64,000 nt of DNA from Theristus sp. LFF4_11 (lineage: Eukaryota > Nematoda > Chromadorea > Monhysterida > Xyalidae): the NCBI GenBank assembly GCA_030248135.1, contig JASANC010002749.1:29462-93461 (forward strand). Reading direction: 5' to 3'. The notes under the pieces were generated by a model that saw only the letters and a list, made by a program, of their open reading frames with translations, was not told the DNA's origin and did no database searches. Shown here one piece after another: positions 47,662 to 59,426 of this stretch. Each line of letters starts with the position of its first letter. Position 1 is the first letter of the stretch. Position numbers and translations under genes: made by a program.

Positions 47662-50600
47662 TTACCTGTCGGCAAACCAGTTGCGTGTCGTTTTGAATTG
47701 CGAGCGCTGCATTGGCCGCACCGGCTCATATGCAAAACAATCAGCGAGTCGAATTGTTTTGAAAAACTCGACAGCACCAAACTTCGAATCAGAACTTTCA
47801 AGAAAAAACCATGACCAACCAATCAGCAAGCCAATCAGAAACAAACGCCACAGACGCACGCACACAAAAAGTTTCGATTGATACAGACGGCAATACGTGC
47901 GCCGCGTCCCTTCAGATAAAGCACGTTGCTGACGGCTCGAATCAGCCCGGTCACTGTGTTGAATCTGCGCCACAGAAAACGCGTCTTAAAATTTCAAAAA
48001 AAAAATTGTAAATCTTCAGAAAATATTCATTTTTATTTACAAAAACCTGTGAGAGATGGCCCGGAATGAGCAGCTCCAACCCGGCTCAGTTCACCAGAAA
48101 AAACAAACGACTTTGATTTTTGTTGCGATCATCAGAAAAAAACGATAGTGCAGCGCTCGAACGCAGTCACTCGTCGTTGCGAGTCAAGTTTAAATTTGAA
48201 CAAAACTCAAAATTGCGGGGGGGGGGGAATTCATCATGCGCTGATTCTCTGCGCCGCATTCAATAATAATTACGAATCACGACGCTACTACAACGCCTAA
48301 TAGGGTTGCAATCAGGCATGCTGTATAAAAATGCAAACGGGTCTTCATGAAGCACGAGCCTTTCATGCAGGTTTTTTATCGGACTTTTCTGCTGTTAGCG
48401 ACAAAGAAACATTTGGAAGGACTGGAATGGCTACGCGAGACGCCCTTTCCGCTGCACAGCAAAAAAACGCCGTCTTCTCAGGTGCAGACTCAGTTTTAAG
48501 CGCCGCGCACCCATAATCCTCCGGCGTGATCGGCTCTTTCAGTCGTCGCTGATAGGCGGCCTGGAATTCGTGCATCGGCATCTCGTGGCCGCCGGAGTTG
48601 ATCAGCACGAGACGGGCGCGCAACGCGAATCGATGCAACGGCACCAGACGCACGAAGTCACAGCTGATGCCGTGCACAATCTGAGCGCAGCGACCAATGG
48701 CAACAGCAATCGAAGAACTGTCTCGAAAGTCGAGAACAATAGAACAAGTCTACAATTCAGAAGCATTCCAGGCAAAAGTAAAGCACTATTGGGACTCGTT
48801 TTAATGTTGCACACTGAAAGGTTTCGCCTCCCCTATTTCGCCATAGTCGGTTTTAGGATTCAGAGACGCCTGCACCCTGCTCACCACCACAGACATCGCA
48901 TGTGCCCCCCACCCCACCCTGCACCTCACTGTTCACCCCGCCCCCCACCCCAATCACCTCAATCGTCTCCGTGAACGTGTCACAGAGTGCGTCCGTCTCG
49001 ATGTGGCACGCGAACGCCGTCAGGAACTGCCGACGAAACTGTTGGTCGGTCAACTCGAGGTGCGGACAACGGAGGAACAAATAGCTGATCTGTTGCGCGC
49101 GGATGATCCGCTGGCGGTGCTCATTCAGCGTGAGCATGCGGTGATGTGCATGTGGATGGGCAGGGTGAGCGGTTGACGTTGATGATGGCTGGTTGATGCT
49201 GCCGGCTGATGTGCTCGCATCGGTCGTGCTCGTCTGCGATTCGGGCAGAATACGGTTTTGAAATCGATTTCGGATTGGTTTTGGGGTTTCAAGTGAAGTT
49301 CAAAAGTTCCAAACTAAACGCACCGAAAAAAAATGACCGATACCAAAAACTTCTTTTTTTCTCTTTTCTGCTGATAGCCTACGTGCTCGCAAAGCAACCC
49401 CCATGAATCACAAAAACAGCTGTTCTCTCTGCATTGCTTCAAACAGGGGCTCAGCTGTTCTCCGCTGTTTTTGTTCAGTTTCAAAGGTTATTTCCTATAA
49501 CTAATTTTATAAGTTTTTTCTACAACTAAACGGGTGGGGCTTCAGAGAGGTAAAAAAGAGCAACAACAAACCACATATTATCTGGCCAGACAACCAAGAT
49601 TCAGCCGATCAACAAAACGGCATACTTAAATTCTCAATCAGTTGAGCACCTTCTGCACAATAATCTAACTAAACCCCGTTTCTCAGTTCCGTGCATATTT
49701 TTTCGACATTTTGATGTTTCACAAGAATAAATTTTCCATGTATGAACATCCTACCGTGAAAGCATCGAAAAAAATCCGAAACCGCGCCAAGCGACATTCA
49801 AACACTAAACAGTATGCACGGAACTGAGAAGCCGAACACAAAGATTAGCACTGAATGTGCACCAGCGCCGTTCACTCACAATAACAAATGGGTCGCCCGG
49901 CTTGTGGTGCAACTGCTCAAAGCTGGTCACGCCGTGGTCGGAGAGGTCCAGTGGTGCCCCGTAGAAACGTTCGTAGCAGTGCGGCACGTACGCTAGCGGC
50001 AGCGAGAGACTCGGCTGAGCGGCGAGCAGAATGACCAGCTGAAACGGTGAATGCAATGGCGTTTGCATGGAGAAGTCGGTCGATATGAGCGTGACGTGAG
50101 TCACGTGACACCACTGATAACGACCAACTTTCGGCTGCTGCGCTTTTGTAATCACTCTCTCTCTCTCTCTCTCTCGGACACAGTCATTAAATCTGACGTG
50201 CTTTCAATAAAACGAAACTGATTTGATCAGAAACGACAGGCACGTGTTTGCTTCAAAGAAAAAGGTTTCAGAAAAACGCTGTCAGAAAATGTTTCGATTC
50301 ATTGGAAGTTATTTTGCAGCCGATGTCATCAAGCAAATGTTACTCCATCTTCACTTCTAGAGCCTCAAAACATCAGATAGTTTAAAAACAATTCAATTGG
50401 ATATAACGGTATCGATGAAACAACGAACCCTGAAATAAAACGAATTACACTGATCTGCTGCTCCAACACAGGAGCGTATTACTACAGGTTGGAAGTGGAA
50501 ACAGATTCTATTGGCGTGCCAGGCCGCTCCCCAGATCCAAAAAATCGAGAAAAGTTGTCTGAAAATGGCTGACCTGCTCTGCAAGTTCATGCTTCGAGAG

Positions 50601-53600
50601 GCGACTACTGCTGGACGAACTACCACCGCCTTCAGTGTTGTTCTGGACGATTTGTATCGGCTCCAGTTTCACTTTTGACTGAGCATTCGATGCGGCCGCT
50701 CGCTCCCGGTCGCTTTGCAATTGCTGGAAAAAAATTGAAAAAAAACAAAACGTAAGGAAAAGCGGTGCCTGCCAGAAGGTCGACAGTACAATTAGAGATG
50801 GCACGTGAAAAATTTCCGAAAATTTTACAAAAAAATTTGCGTAAAAAAATTCAAAAATTTTTCCAGCTCAAAATAAATTTCCGTAATTTTACCAAACTTT
50901 TTTACTAAAAATCGAGTTTTTATACAACCTTGTTAGATTGCGATTAGGATACGTGCGCGTGCGTGTTTTTTATTGAACATTTATTACTTTTAATCCCTTT
51001 CGCTGCTGATGCCTGACCCCAAATTGTCCTTCTGAGTCCCTGACCAAATTGCTCAACTTTGCGGCGCGTCGCCCGACGTTCTTTCTTCCCTCTTTCACCG
51101 TTGGTGCTTGTTGAGCAATTTATAATGTCGTTTTCGTTGTTTGCGTATGCTTCGACACATTGTTGCATTCAACAGCCCCATTTGTTGTTGTTTTTTGATC
51201 CGTATGAGCTTACATTTTTTAAATCATATATTGACACCCAATAAACTTGGAAAACGTGTCAGACAAAATTTCGTCAACAGGAACAATATATTTTTGTCAT
51301 ATTATTCACCTTAAAACGATACATTGCCATTTTTGGTTCAAACGTCGATAATTTTCGGCAAAATTGCCTCCCGCATCATTTGTTTTCTTGGAAAATGCTC
51401 ATTTGGTCATTTTTGATCTCGTGAAAAAATGTAAATATTAATTTCCGGTAAAATTTCCGGAAATTTTTCACGAAGTTATATTTTTTCGAAAATATTCATC
51501 TCTAAAGGCCCATTCATGCAAGCGCGCGCTGAAGCGCGCTGACGCGCGCTGACCAGCTTCATCATGAATGAAGAAATGAAGCTGCGTCAGCCGCTGCGGC
51601 TTTTTAGGTTTTTTGTCCATTCACGAACGCGCGCGCGAAAAGCTTCATCATGAATGAAGAAATGAAGCTGCGTCAGCCGCTGCGGCTTTTGATGTCCGGA
51701 CCCCAAATGCCGCAGCGGCTTGTCTGAAAAATGAAACGTATTTGCATAATTTCTGCGCTTTCAATTGTGATAGATGCAGACCAAAAAGGGAATGAATTTA
51801 ATTGTGGTAAAATTAAATTAATTGAGGAATACAGTAAGTTTTATTGTGCTGCGTTTGTGAAAGAAACCAACAGATAAAAACGATAAAAACAACTGGGCTA
51901 AGACGGGTTTCGAACTTTGGCCTCTGTGCTGACAGGCACAACATGTTACCACTGCACTATAGTAGTTGACGGGTGGGAACCTACTTCACATCACGGTGTG
52001 GGGTACCGATGTGCGCAGCCCTCAAAACCGGTGTGCAGGCCGCAAGAAATTTATGCGGCGGCACTGTTTCGACACGGGTTTGAGGGCTGTGCACCACTTT
52101 GAGGGCTGTGCACCACTTTGAGGGCTGTGCACCACTTTGAGGGCTGTGCACCATTTTGAGGGCTGTGCACCACTTTGAGGGCTGTGCACCACTTTGAGGG
52201 CTGTGCACCACTTTGAGGGCTGTGCACCACTTTGAGGGCTGTGCACCACTTTGAGGGCTGTGCACCACTTTGAGGGCTGTGCACCACTTTGAGGGCTGTG
52301 CACCATTTTGAGGGCTGTGCACCACTTTGAGGGCTGTGCACCACTTTGAGGGCTGTGCACCACTTTGAGGGCTGTGCACCACTTTGAGGGCTGTGCACCA
52401 CTTTGAGGGCTGTGCACCACTTTGAGGGCTGTGCACCACTTTGAGGGCTGTGCACCACTTTGAGGGCTGTGCACCACTTTGAGGGCTGTGCACCACTTTG
52501 AGGGCTGTGCACCATTTTGAGGGCTGTGCACCACTTTGAGGGCTGTGCACCACTTTGAGGGCTGTGCACCACTTTGAGGGCTGTGCACCACTTTGAGGGC
52601 TGTGCACCACTTTGAGGGCTGTGCACCACTTTGAGGGCTGTGCACCACTTTGAGGGCTGTGCACCACTTTGAGGGCTGTGCACCACTTTGAGGGCTGTGC
52701 ACCACTTTGAGGGCTGTGCACCACTTTGAGGGCTGTGCACCACTTTGAGGGCTGTGCACCACTTTGAGGGCTGTGCACCACTTTGAGGGCTGTGCACCAC
52801 TTTGAGGGCTGTGCACCACTTTGAGGGCTGTGCACCACTTTGAGGGCTGTGCACCATTTTGAGGACTATGCACCATTTGCAAGCAACGTGAAAGCAAATT
52901 GCATCCTAGAATGTTCAGTCAAAATGCAGAAATCGTACAAAATTGTTCATAAACAACTGTATTTTGCGGTGTAGCTTTCAAAGTTTTTCTTCACTTCGAA
53001 AGTCCATTTCACAATTTTTCAATAAATATGCGCCTAAGATCAGAAAACTTTTGGTGTGAAACAATAAAAAACAGTACAAAAAAGCAAAAAAAAACATAAA
53101 TTTCTTGCACTATTTTTATGCTTTGTTGAGTATTCGTATTCTCACTGTCACACTTATTTTGAGACTAATTACGCTATACAATACTTGTTCAGAATCTGTC
53201 AGAAAAGTACTAAATGATTTAACAAAAAAGTCTTGCAACATTTGTGAAAGATTGTCACTGACAGCAACAATCAGCGATTTTGCACACACAAATTTGATGT
53301 CCGGACATCAAATGCCGCAGCGGCTGACGCAGCTTCATTTCATCATTCATGATAGCGCACTTCAGCGCGCGTCAGCGCGCTTCAGCGCGCGCGTTCGTGA
53401 ATGGGCAAAAAACCTAAAAAGCCGCAGCGGCTGACGCAGCTTCATTTCTTCATTCACGATGAAGCTGGTCAGCGCGCTTCAGCGCGCTTCAGCGCGCGCG
53501 TCCGTGAATGCGCATGTGCTCCAAAACTGAAGCGCGCTGACGCACGCTGAAGCGCGCTGTTTTTTTGCTTCGTGAATGTGTAGCAAAGTGAAGCGCGTCA

Positions 53601-56600
53601 GCGCGCTTCAGCGCGCTTCAACCTCCATGAATGGCGCTTAAGTACAATATGTGAAAACAAAATTGGATTCATGATTTTGGACGATTGGTCATTGGAAAAT
53701 CTTCGAAGTGGGCGCAGCCTCAACTCAATGACGTACACTATTGAACTTGACGGTTCAAGAACGACCTTTATGATACCTTTATGATTATACCGATCGGGTA
53801 ATATCTAATAATGATACCAATAACCCCAAACAACTCAAACTAGACTCCGACTACGCAGCTGCGTGCAGATTTTTTTGATGTTTTACAGTTTTACTTGTTG
53901 ATCAACATGGACGTCCCACCGAAACACATCGAAAAACCGTTCCAACAAACACTGAAATAAAAACCTGAAAACGCAGCTATGGAACCGGGTTAAACTCGAA
54001 ACCAATTCAGCAGCACCCCCTACCAGAACTGCACGGGAGCCTTTCTCTGACCTGTTTCTGGTAGTCGAGAATTGTCACAAAGGGGTCTTGGTCTAAATTT
54101 TGGGTATCCCGGTAAAGTTAGGGGGTTATTTGCCTGTTCCACGGCTCCGTCCCCGTCCCGTCTGCATCTGATGTCACCCTCGTGGCCTGGTGGTAGTGCG
54201 TTAGACTACAGTCTGTGCGCTCGGGGGATCGAGCCCCGCCGAGGGGTGTATAGGCACTTAATGACAGAGAAAACTCAATGGGCGCCCTACTCAATGGCGT
54301 TCTGTACGCTTCTCTGGGTTAGCCCTGGCTAACAAACATCGCCTAAAAATCACAACAACAACAATCTGATAAGGCCTAGAACCCCCCCGGAAGCCGTGCT
54401 GATGCATGCACCGTTCATGACTGCGCCTACCCCGGAGAACGAGTGCGTCGCCTGTTGTCTGTGGCGTCTGTTGGCGGCCGGCTGCGACGCCTCCGCACGC
54501 ACGGCCACCAGCAGTCGCACGTTCGCGCCGCACATCTCGACGACGTCACGCAGGTGGTACAGCTCGTTGAACGTGATCGGCGGAGTGCTCGGCGCTTGCT
54601 CACCGTCGAGACCGGCCACCAACGTGGCGATACTGCAACAGCAGTGGTTTATTGATTGTTTTACGGTTTAGTAATAGTTGCCCTACCCCCTCGCGCCGCC
54701 GGTTTCAGAAGCCCGAAAATACCAAGACCAACCAAACGCCGGTGGAATGGTGAACGTTGGGGTGAATGTAGAGGTGACGGACAATGAACGTTTGCTGGTA
54801 TTGGTTGATTTTTAAAGTTCACTGATGGGGGATTCGCGGTGTTCTCATTAACGGCTTTAATTAACCTCGTGAAGTCCATTTTCTGACACACTGAGTGAAT
54901 TGCCAGAGTAGCCAATCAGCGTACAGCAACAGCGTGGCAGCGAGACTCAGCGAGTTCCAATGTTCGTTTCACGTGTTTCACAATCAAAGGTGTCCTAAGA
55001 ACCCAAACGGCACATCATCGTCTGTTCGCCGCGCTGAACTCAATATTCTTCGGGCCTGTCGACGCACTTGACTTTAGTGTTGAATGAAAACTGGTGCTGA
55101 ACTGAACTGAATCAGCCATCTTTCCCAGAATTCCCATGCGCCACCGATAATGGGCGCGTTTTGTGTGACTAACCGTGTCTGCAGACGTGAGACGAACTCT
55201 TGCAGCGACATTGTGCGCGCCGGCGTGTCTGCGAACAATTCAACGGCTACTTGCCTGAAAATCACGTCACCAGAGACTGCGTGGTTGTCGAACTCAATTC
55301 GTTACTATAAAAACAGAGCTAAAAGTGTTGATGATCGGACAGCCGAACTTTAGTCGGTGAGCTGTTTGTTCTTCGGAATCCCGATGGGCACTAAGTGTGA
55401 GCGAGAAATTGATAACAAGGAACATCAAAATGAAACTAGAGAATTTCTCCTGAGTCCTGAGAAAAAATAGAAATAGAAAATAGAAAAAACCACAAATAGC
55501 GAGCGCACTTCAACAATTGTATTCCCAGCTGCTTGTCAGTCGTCGTGTCGTCCGTTTTCGCATCCGACAAAATGTTTCGGCCGACTGAGGCGGCTGGTGG
55601 TGGCGCTGCTGCAAATGTGGATGGGGACGTGCGGCTTCAAAAGTACATGTACCGTGGTGGTGGTCCTCTTCCTTTTAAACACAGGACAGAAAAAATGCGA
55701 AAACCAATTTTGGCCCTTTTCCATCTTATCAAAAAGTCTTCGCTTAGGATGGGGATGGATAATGAATGATGGCCAAATTTGCACGGAACGATCCAACGCA
55801 GTGACAAGAATCGTTGACAAAGACATTTGAAAGACAAACACGATGCTTACCGCTCAACGACAATCGAAGGCGAACAAAAAAAACATGAGCGAAAAAAACG
55901 TAGTTTTACGAGAACGCACACCAGAACAAACGCCTCCGACCAAAAAGAAAGCAGCGCGAATAAAACCACCGCACCATCGGCGGCGGTCGCCTCGTGTTGA
56001 TCGACAGTCTTCACCGTGATTCGTCGCTGGCCAATCAGCACACCGTCGCAAGAGGCCGCAATGTCCGCCGTTGAAGCGGCGTCCGTCAGCACGATCAGCA
56101 CCGAACGAGACTGACTGCTATGGTCGAACTGAACGTCGATGCTGTGCACCTGAAAGTAACACGTTCAGATTGAATTGCAATTGAAAGCAAAAAACACCAT
56201 GATTTTTCAAGTAGAACGATTCAACACAACAGTGTTCAACACAACACAGCGTTTCGCTGTTTAGCTTATTCAACACAGAACAAAAACATGCACGGACAAG
56301 ATATGAACTTGCATAACACCGGTCTAGCGGGCATTGTGGACTGCAACCGGAAAACGAACTTGATTTCGCGCCATACAGACAAACACACTGGCATGGCAGC
56401 CAGTGTGTGTGTCTGTATAAAGCCGATGACTCTTGGCACGTTGCACTGGCTTTACACACACACACTTGAACAATGTCTGTCGGCTAATATGTACATTGGA
56501 TGATCGTGTTCGTTGCTTGCCTGGTCTTCTGTTCCGTTTATCCATTTCACTCACCGATGAATGCCACGCATGCGCATAGGGAAGCAAGTTGAGCCAAAGT

Positions 56601-58540
56601 AACACAACTGTCATTTTTAAGGGGCATTCATGAAGCAGTATTTAGTGACCGCGCAGCAATATTTTACCGTTACACAGTTACGCGTTACAAAAAAAAACCT
56701 GTTTCATGAATGCACGTCATAATTGTTGGCGAGTGTCCGATTCAACGACGAAGAAACAAACAACAACCGACCGTCGCAAACGAGCCGAACAACGTGTGCA
56801 CCATGTCGCGTAGCGCCGCGTACGACAGCGTCTCGTCGACATTGTCCACTCGGAGTGTCACGCTGGTGTCGTCGCCGTCGCTGTTGTCCCGCCTGCTGCC
56901 GTCGCCGTCGCTGTTGTCCCGCCTGCTGCGACTAGCGCCGACCGCTGCTGATGTGCACTGTTGTTGACGCTGATGTTGATCGACGCTCGATGGAAACGCC
57001 ATCGTCCGCTCGTTGTTGGTGATCGGGTGATTGGTTGGATTAGAGGTCGCTGGCGTGTGGTCGCATCTGCAACAAGAAGGCGGAGTTTGCTGTTGTTGTT
57101 GCCGTTGCGTGATCATAGTCACTGATGGGCTGCAGTAGTTTGAGTAATAGGGAGGGAATGCTGATTGGATGAACGAACTCTTCTAAGGAGGTCATTGGGT
57201 CAACCAGCACTTTGTATGTTTGTTTCAATCACAAAACATTGCGCGCGTTATTTTTTGCGCTGACTGATTGGACAGCTTGCTGTAGGATAAACAACATCAT
57301 TACAGTAAATAGAAACAACAATTCCCAAGCGACAAAATGTGATCAAGTTACAGCATTCACAAACCCTACTCACATCTGAGTCTGGTATTTCAGCGCTTGT
57401 CGCATGACTGGTGCAGCAGCGGATCGAGACCGACTCCTAGTGTTGGCCGGATTCGTATTCATTCGGCTGGCCCCTGCCCCTGGCGGAGTGTTCGTGGTGG
57501 ACCGCAAGAACAGAAGATTCTGTTGATTACACTGTTGTTGTTGTTGTTGTTGCTGCTGCTGTGGTTGTGTTCGTTCAAATTGTTGTCGACGTCGTTGTTG
57601 TGGTTGCGTGTGCTCGAATTGTTGCGGCGTCTGATGGAAACTGTCGCCTGGTGGTTGAAACGAGTGTTGCGGTGCGGTTGCTGGTTTCAGTGCCAGCGGC
57701 AGAAACGGCCTCAACGTACGGTGATGATGCCGGCGCAACTCTGCAGATGCGACGGCGGTGTCTGTGTCAAACGTTGCAATAGATGTGCACGGACGTGCCG
57801 AGGAGGAGGGCCAACCTGTGAAGCGAGAAAGAAAAACACTGTCACATTGGACCCCGATTCATTCCATTGAGGTGTACAACAGCATTTTTGTAATCTCATT
57901 TTCAAATTTCATGCTGAATTATCATGCTGCCTGATGTTTGTGCAATCCCGCGCGTTCCTTCGTTGGCTCGGAAACAGATAAAACGAACGAGTAAAATTCT
58001 GATTTTCATCAATTTTGTTTCGGCTTTCAGTACTCCAACCGTTTGAATCGTCATTGCCAACGAACAATACATGGGTGAATTTTTCTGACCAAAAAAAAAT
58101 TGCAGTAAAAATAGTGCAATTCACCGACTTTGTTTCAAGAACCATCCGCATTCAGCAAGCAAGCTGACCGACCAAGCTCGGCAGAACAGTATGAAACTGA
58201 TCAACGGATCGGTTCTCTTCTTGCAAAAAGCATCTTTAAACACGCATAAAAACCGAAAAAAGTTACCTTGACAAGAAATCGGGTAAGCTTGCGTCGCGTT
58301 CAGAGCGGCCACCGAAGACGGTGGTTGTGGTGGTACAAACGTGGCAGCAACGGTGGCGGCGGTCGTGCTGCTGCTGTCGACAAACAGTTGGTCGTCTGCG
58401 TCTTCAACGACCAATTGTTGCGAGCGCGCTGGCGGATCAGCGAATCGTGAAGAACTCGGATTGCAGACAAACTTTGTCGTCGTCGTCGTCGTACCGGCAG
58501 TCGAGCGAAATATGTCAGACACGGAGCGATTGGCGGGTTT
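44890..58540 (-). CDS. MARF1: MARF1-like RRM/LOTUS protein, 3' 17 exons
   Basis: Exons: 58540-58267, 57815-57374, 57066-56772, 56149-55975, 55608-55509, 55254-55174, 54632-54431, 50723-50574, 50038-49880, 49233-48958, 48680-48511, 47964-47885, 47524-47330, 46749-46680, 46213-46053, 45802-45569, 44984-44890. They chain in frame to 1052 aa plus stop. Order: Ser/Thr-rich and poly-Q linker (first two exons); an RRM split over exons 3-4 ([19 protein letters not shown] ... [17 protein letters not shown]); then LOTUS/OST-HTH modules, one in exons 5-7 ([20 protein letters not shown]), one in exons 8-9 ([17 protein letters not shown] ... GVTSFEQL), a degenerate one in exon 10, and the clearest in exons 11-12 ([18 protein letters not shown] ... 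[11 protein letters not shown]). A Pro-rich tail ends RFPPTPP. MARF1 cleaves germline RNAs through an N-terminal NYN domain; that part is not in the window. LOTUS proteins such as TDRD5/7 are the alternative, but no Tudor domain is seen. Confidence 0.8.
45057..45215. mobile_element. MITE family A copy
   Basis: ACAGTCGAACTCTTTAGCATATCC and GGACATGTCATAGAGTTAGACT ends, with CTAGCTGATTGGTTGGTGG and CAACCAACCAGCTAG arms. Confidence 0.85.
45854..45975. mobile_element. MITE family A, 3'-degraded copy
   Basis: The left end CACAGTCGAACTTTACAACAT and TAGCTGATTGCTTG arm are present; the right arm is lost after ATGCATCACGTACG. In the short intron between MARF1-like exons 15 and 16. Confidence 0.7.
46255..46446. 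mobile_element. MITE family A, 5'-degraded copy
   Basis: The right side is intact (ACCAATCAGCTGATTGCC then TATAATTTAGAGTTCAACTG); the left keeps only GACAATCAGGTG. Lies in a MARF1-like intron. Confidence 0.7.
47045..47316 (+). mobile_element. tRNA-derived SINE with CCAA tail
   Basis: 5'-truncated: starts at the B-box region (GGGGAATCGAGCCCCGCC), then body TATGGGCCCTTAATGACAG and CGACGGCGTTCTGTACGC. Its tail is (CCAA)n instead of (CAA)n. The tail reaches to 14 bp from the MARF1-like exon 13 donor. Confidence 0.8.
47187..47315 (+). repeat. (CCAA)n microsatellite, about 30 copies
   Basis: Pure tetranucleotide tail of the SINE. It yields artificial LVGW and NQPT repeat frames that are not genes. 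Confidence 0.95.
47615..47657 (+). repeat. (ATCA)n microsatellite
   Basis: About ten ATCA units, with one CTAATCA interruption, in the next MARF1-like intron. Confidence 0.85.
50155..50176 (+). repeat. (TC)n microsatellite
   Basis: About ten TC units in the MARF1-like intron between exons 8 and 9. Confidence 0.85.
50791..51503. mobile_element. hAT-like non-autonomous element
   Basis: Ends TTAGAGATGGCACGTGAAAAAT and, inverted, ATTCATCTCTAA; GTGAAAAATTTCCGNAAATTTTAC is shared by both subterminal regions. TAGAGATG ends are common in hAT elements. A minus-strand frame at 51168-50944 ([12 protein letters not shown]...) may be a transposase remnant, but this is weak. Confidence 0.6.
51900..51966 (-). 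other. tRNA-like Pol III boxes inside the foldback element
   Basis: The minus strand reads TATAGTGCAGTGGTAACATG ... AAGTTCGAAACCCG. TAGTGCAGTGG fits an A box and AGTTCGAAACC a near-perfect B box at tRNA-like spacing; an anticodon-like stem TTGTG/CACAG lies between. The T stem does not close, so a functional tRNA is unlikely. Confidence 0.4.
52077..52875 (+). repeat. 19-bp tandem array, about 42 copies
   Basis: The unit TTTGAGGGCTGTGCACCAC repeats with almost no change except a T for C in four or five units (ACCATTTTG). Because 19 is not a multiple of three, the minus strand is open in all three frames, each with the same 19-residue period. These are not genes. Confidence 0.97.
54172..54365 (+). 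mobile_element. tRNA-derived SINE (family D), best copy
   Basis: Head CGTGGCCTGGTGGTAGTGCG (A-box-like), GGGGGATCGAGCCCC (B box), body TATAGGCACTTAATGACAG, ACTCAATGGGCGCCCTACTC, GGCGTTCTGTACGC, and tail CACAACAACAACAA. Ends about 65 bp from MARF1-like exon 7. Confidence 0.85.
56619..56718. mobile_element. MITE family B copy
   Basis: TAAGGGGCATTCATGAAGCAG at left and CTGTTTCATGAATGCACG at right, with a poly-A interruption in the right arm. In the intron splitting the RRM. Confidence 0.8.
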
Positions 58541-58599
58541 CTGAAATTGAAGGAGATTCAGACGGACACAAGGGTACAATCACTCACCGATCAGGCCAC

Positions 58600-58795
58600 C
58601 CCTCTTTTGCTTTAAAAAACGCCCGTTTGTCAAAATACGGGCACTAAAATTTCTGTTTGGTGTGACTTACTCGACATTCACCATTTGTTTACGGGAAGAA
58701 ACCGGCTAAACGGAAAGCCTGGTTTCAAAGTGAACGAAAAGCCCATGTTTTGCGGCACATGACGTCATTTCAGTGGGACACGTTGAAAAAAAATA
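58600..58795 (+). mobile_element. MITE family C, 5'-truncated copy
   Basis: Matches 860-1030: GTCAAAATACGGGCACTAAAA, CATTCACCATTTGTTTACGG, ending GACGTCATTTCAG then GGGACACGTTGAA. Confidence 0.8.
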
Positions 58796-58824
58796 AATCA
58801 TACTACCCGTGCGATCCGTTGCTG

Positions 58825-59000
58825 CACCCCCCCCGCCCCATCACGAAATTTTTCTGCCCGTGCACCCCCTCACCTGACACCCCCTAAAATTGGGCAAACA
58901 CCCCCATAGTTGTTCCAGAGCCGAGGGGTTGGGGGGGGGGGCCGATATAGATAGCTGGAGCAAACTTTCCAGATAGATAGATAGCTGGAAAATTTTGGGG
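58825..59000 (+). repeat. C-rich then G-rich block
   Basis: CCCCCCCCGCCCC and CACCCCC runs precede GGGGTTGGGGGGGGGGG and a GATAGATAGATAGCTGG repeat. Possibly another G-rich TIR element, but ends are not clear. Confidence 0.45.
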
Positions 59001-59117
59001 GGGGGTATAGTATAGTGTAAATATACTTGCTGTTATTTTGTTTATAATGTCTACGGTAACACGGTCTCACATCATGTCAGTATTAACATTTATATTATCA
59101 TCTATCTATTAAACGCT

Positions 59118-59222
59118 CTATGTTAACTTCCTTTGTTAACTTTCTATGTTACCTTCCTCTGTTAACCTCCTTTGTTAACTTTCTATGTTAACTTCCTTTG
59201 TTAACTTTCTCTGTTAACTTTT
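59118..59222 (+). repeat. GTTAAC-rich short tandem repeats
   Basis: About six to seven units of 16-17 bp around TTCCTTTGTTAACTTTCTA, repeated in inverted orientation at 63905-64000. Position suggests the 5' part of an LTR. Confidence 0.75.
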
Positions 59223-59415
59223 GTTCTCGAATTTATTTATAGTACATGTGCATGTATATCTGGCTGCTGTCTATACTGCTGTCTGGCTTGAAACAAGCGT
59301 GGTTAACATTCTACGTTAGCAAGCGCAGTTATGCGCATGCTTTTTATGATGAACAATTCTCTTCCTTTACAAAAACACTAAAACAACAACAACACCTACG
59401 TAAACAACTGAGCTC

Positions 59416-59426
59416 CTATATAAAGC
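59416..59426 (+). promoter_or_regulatory. Probable LTR TATA box
   Basis: CCTATATAAAG, mirrored at 63709-63720 in the other arm. Downstream the leader has a good donor (GACGAT|GTAAGTG near 59756), so a spliced leader is possible. Confidence 0.5.

Larger units (their letters stand above)
51504..53642. mobile_element. Foldback element enclosing a 19-bp array
   Basis: The left arm 51504-51727 and the right arm 53294-53642 are inverted relatives. Both carry AGCCGCAGCGGCTGACGCAG, ATGAAGCTGCGTCAGCCGC and many GCGCGCTGA/TCAGCGCGC units. The outer ends (AAGGCCCATTCATGCAAGC and CCATGAATGGCGCTTAAG) resemble family B ends, so this may be a large relative. It lies in the long MARF1-like intron between exons 7 and 8, directly abutting the hAT-like element. 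Confidence 0.75.

Noticed and set aside
52077..52875. CRISPR-like array
   Set aside because: Repeats are directly adjacent with no unique spacers, and the genome is eukaryotic.
51981..52897. Three overlapping minus-strand frames of about 270-290 codons with a 19-residue repeat
   Set aside because: They are the same 19-bp tandem repeat read in each frame; the identical peptide period in all frames shows it is not selected protein.
55533..55769. Plus-strand frame starting [11 protein letters not shown] when read from its second Met
   Set aside because: The opposite strand at 55509-55608 is an in-phase MARF1-like LOTUS exon; the plus frame has no partner exons.
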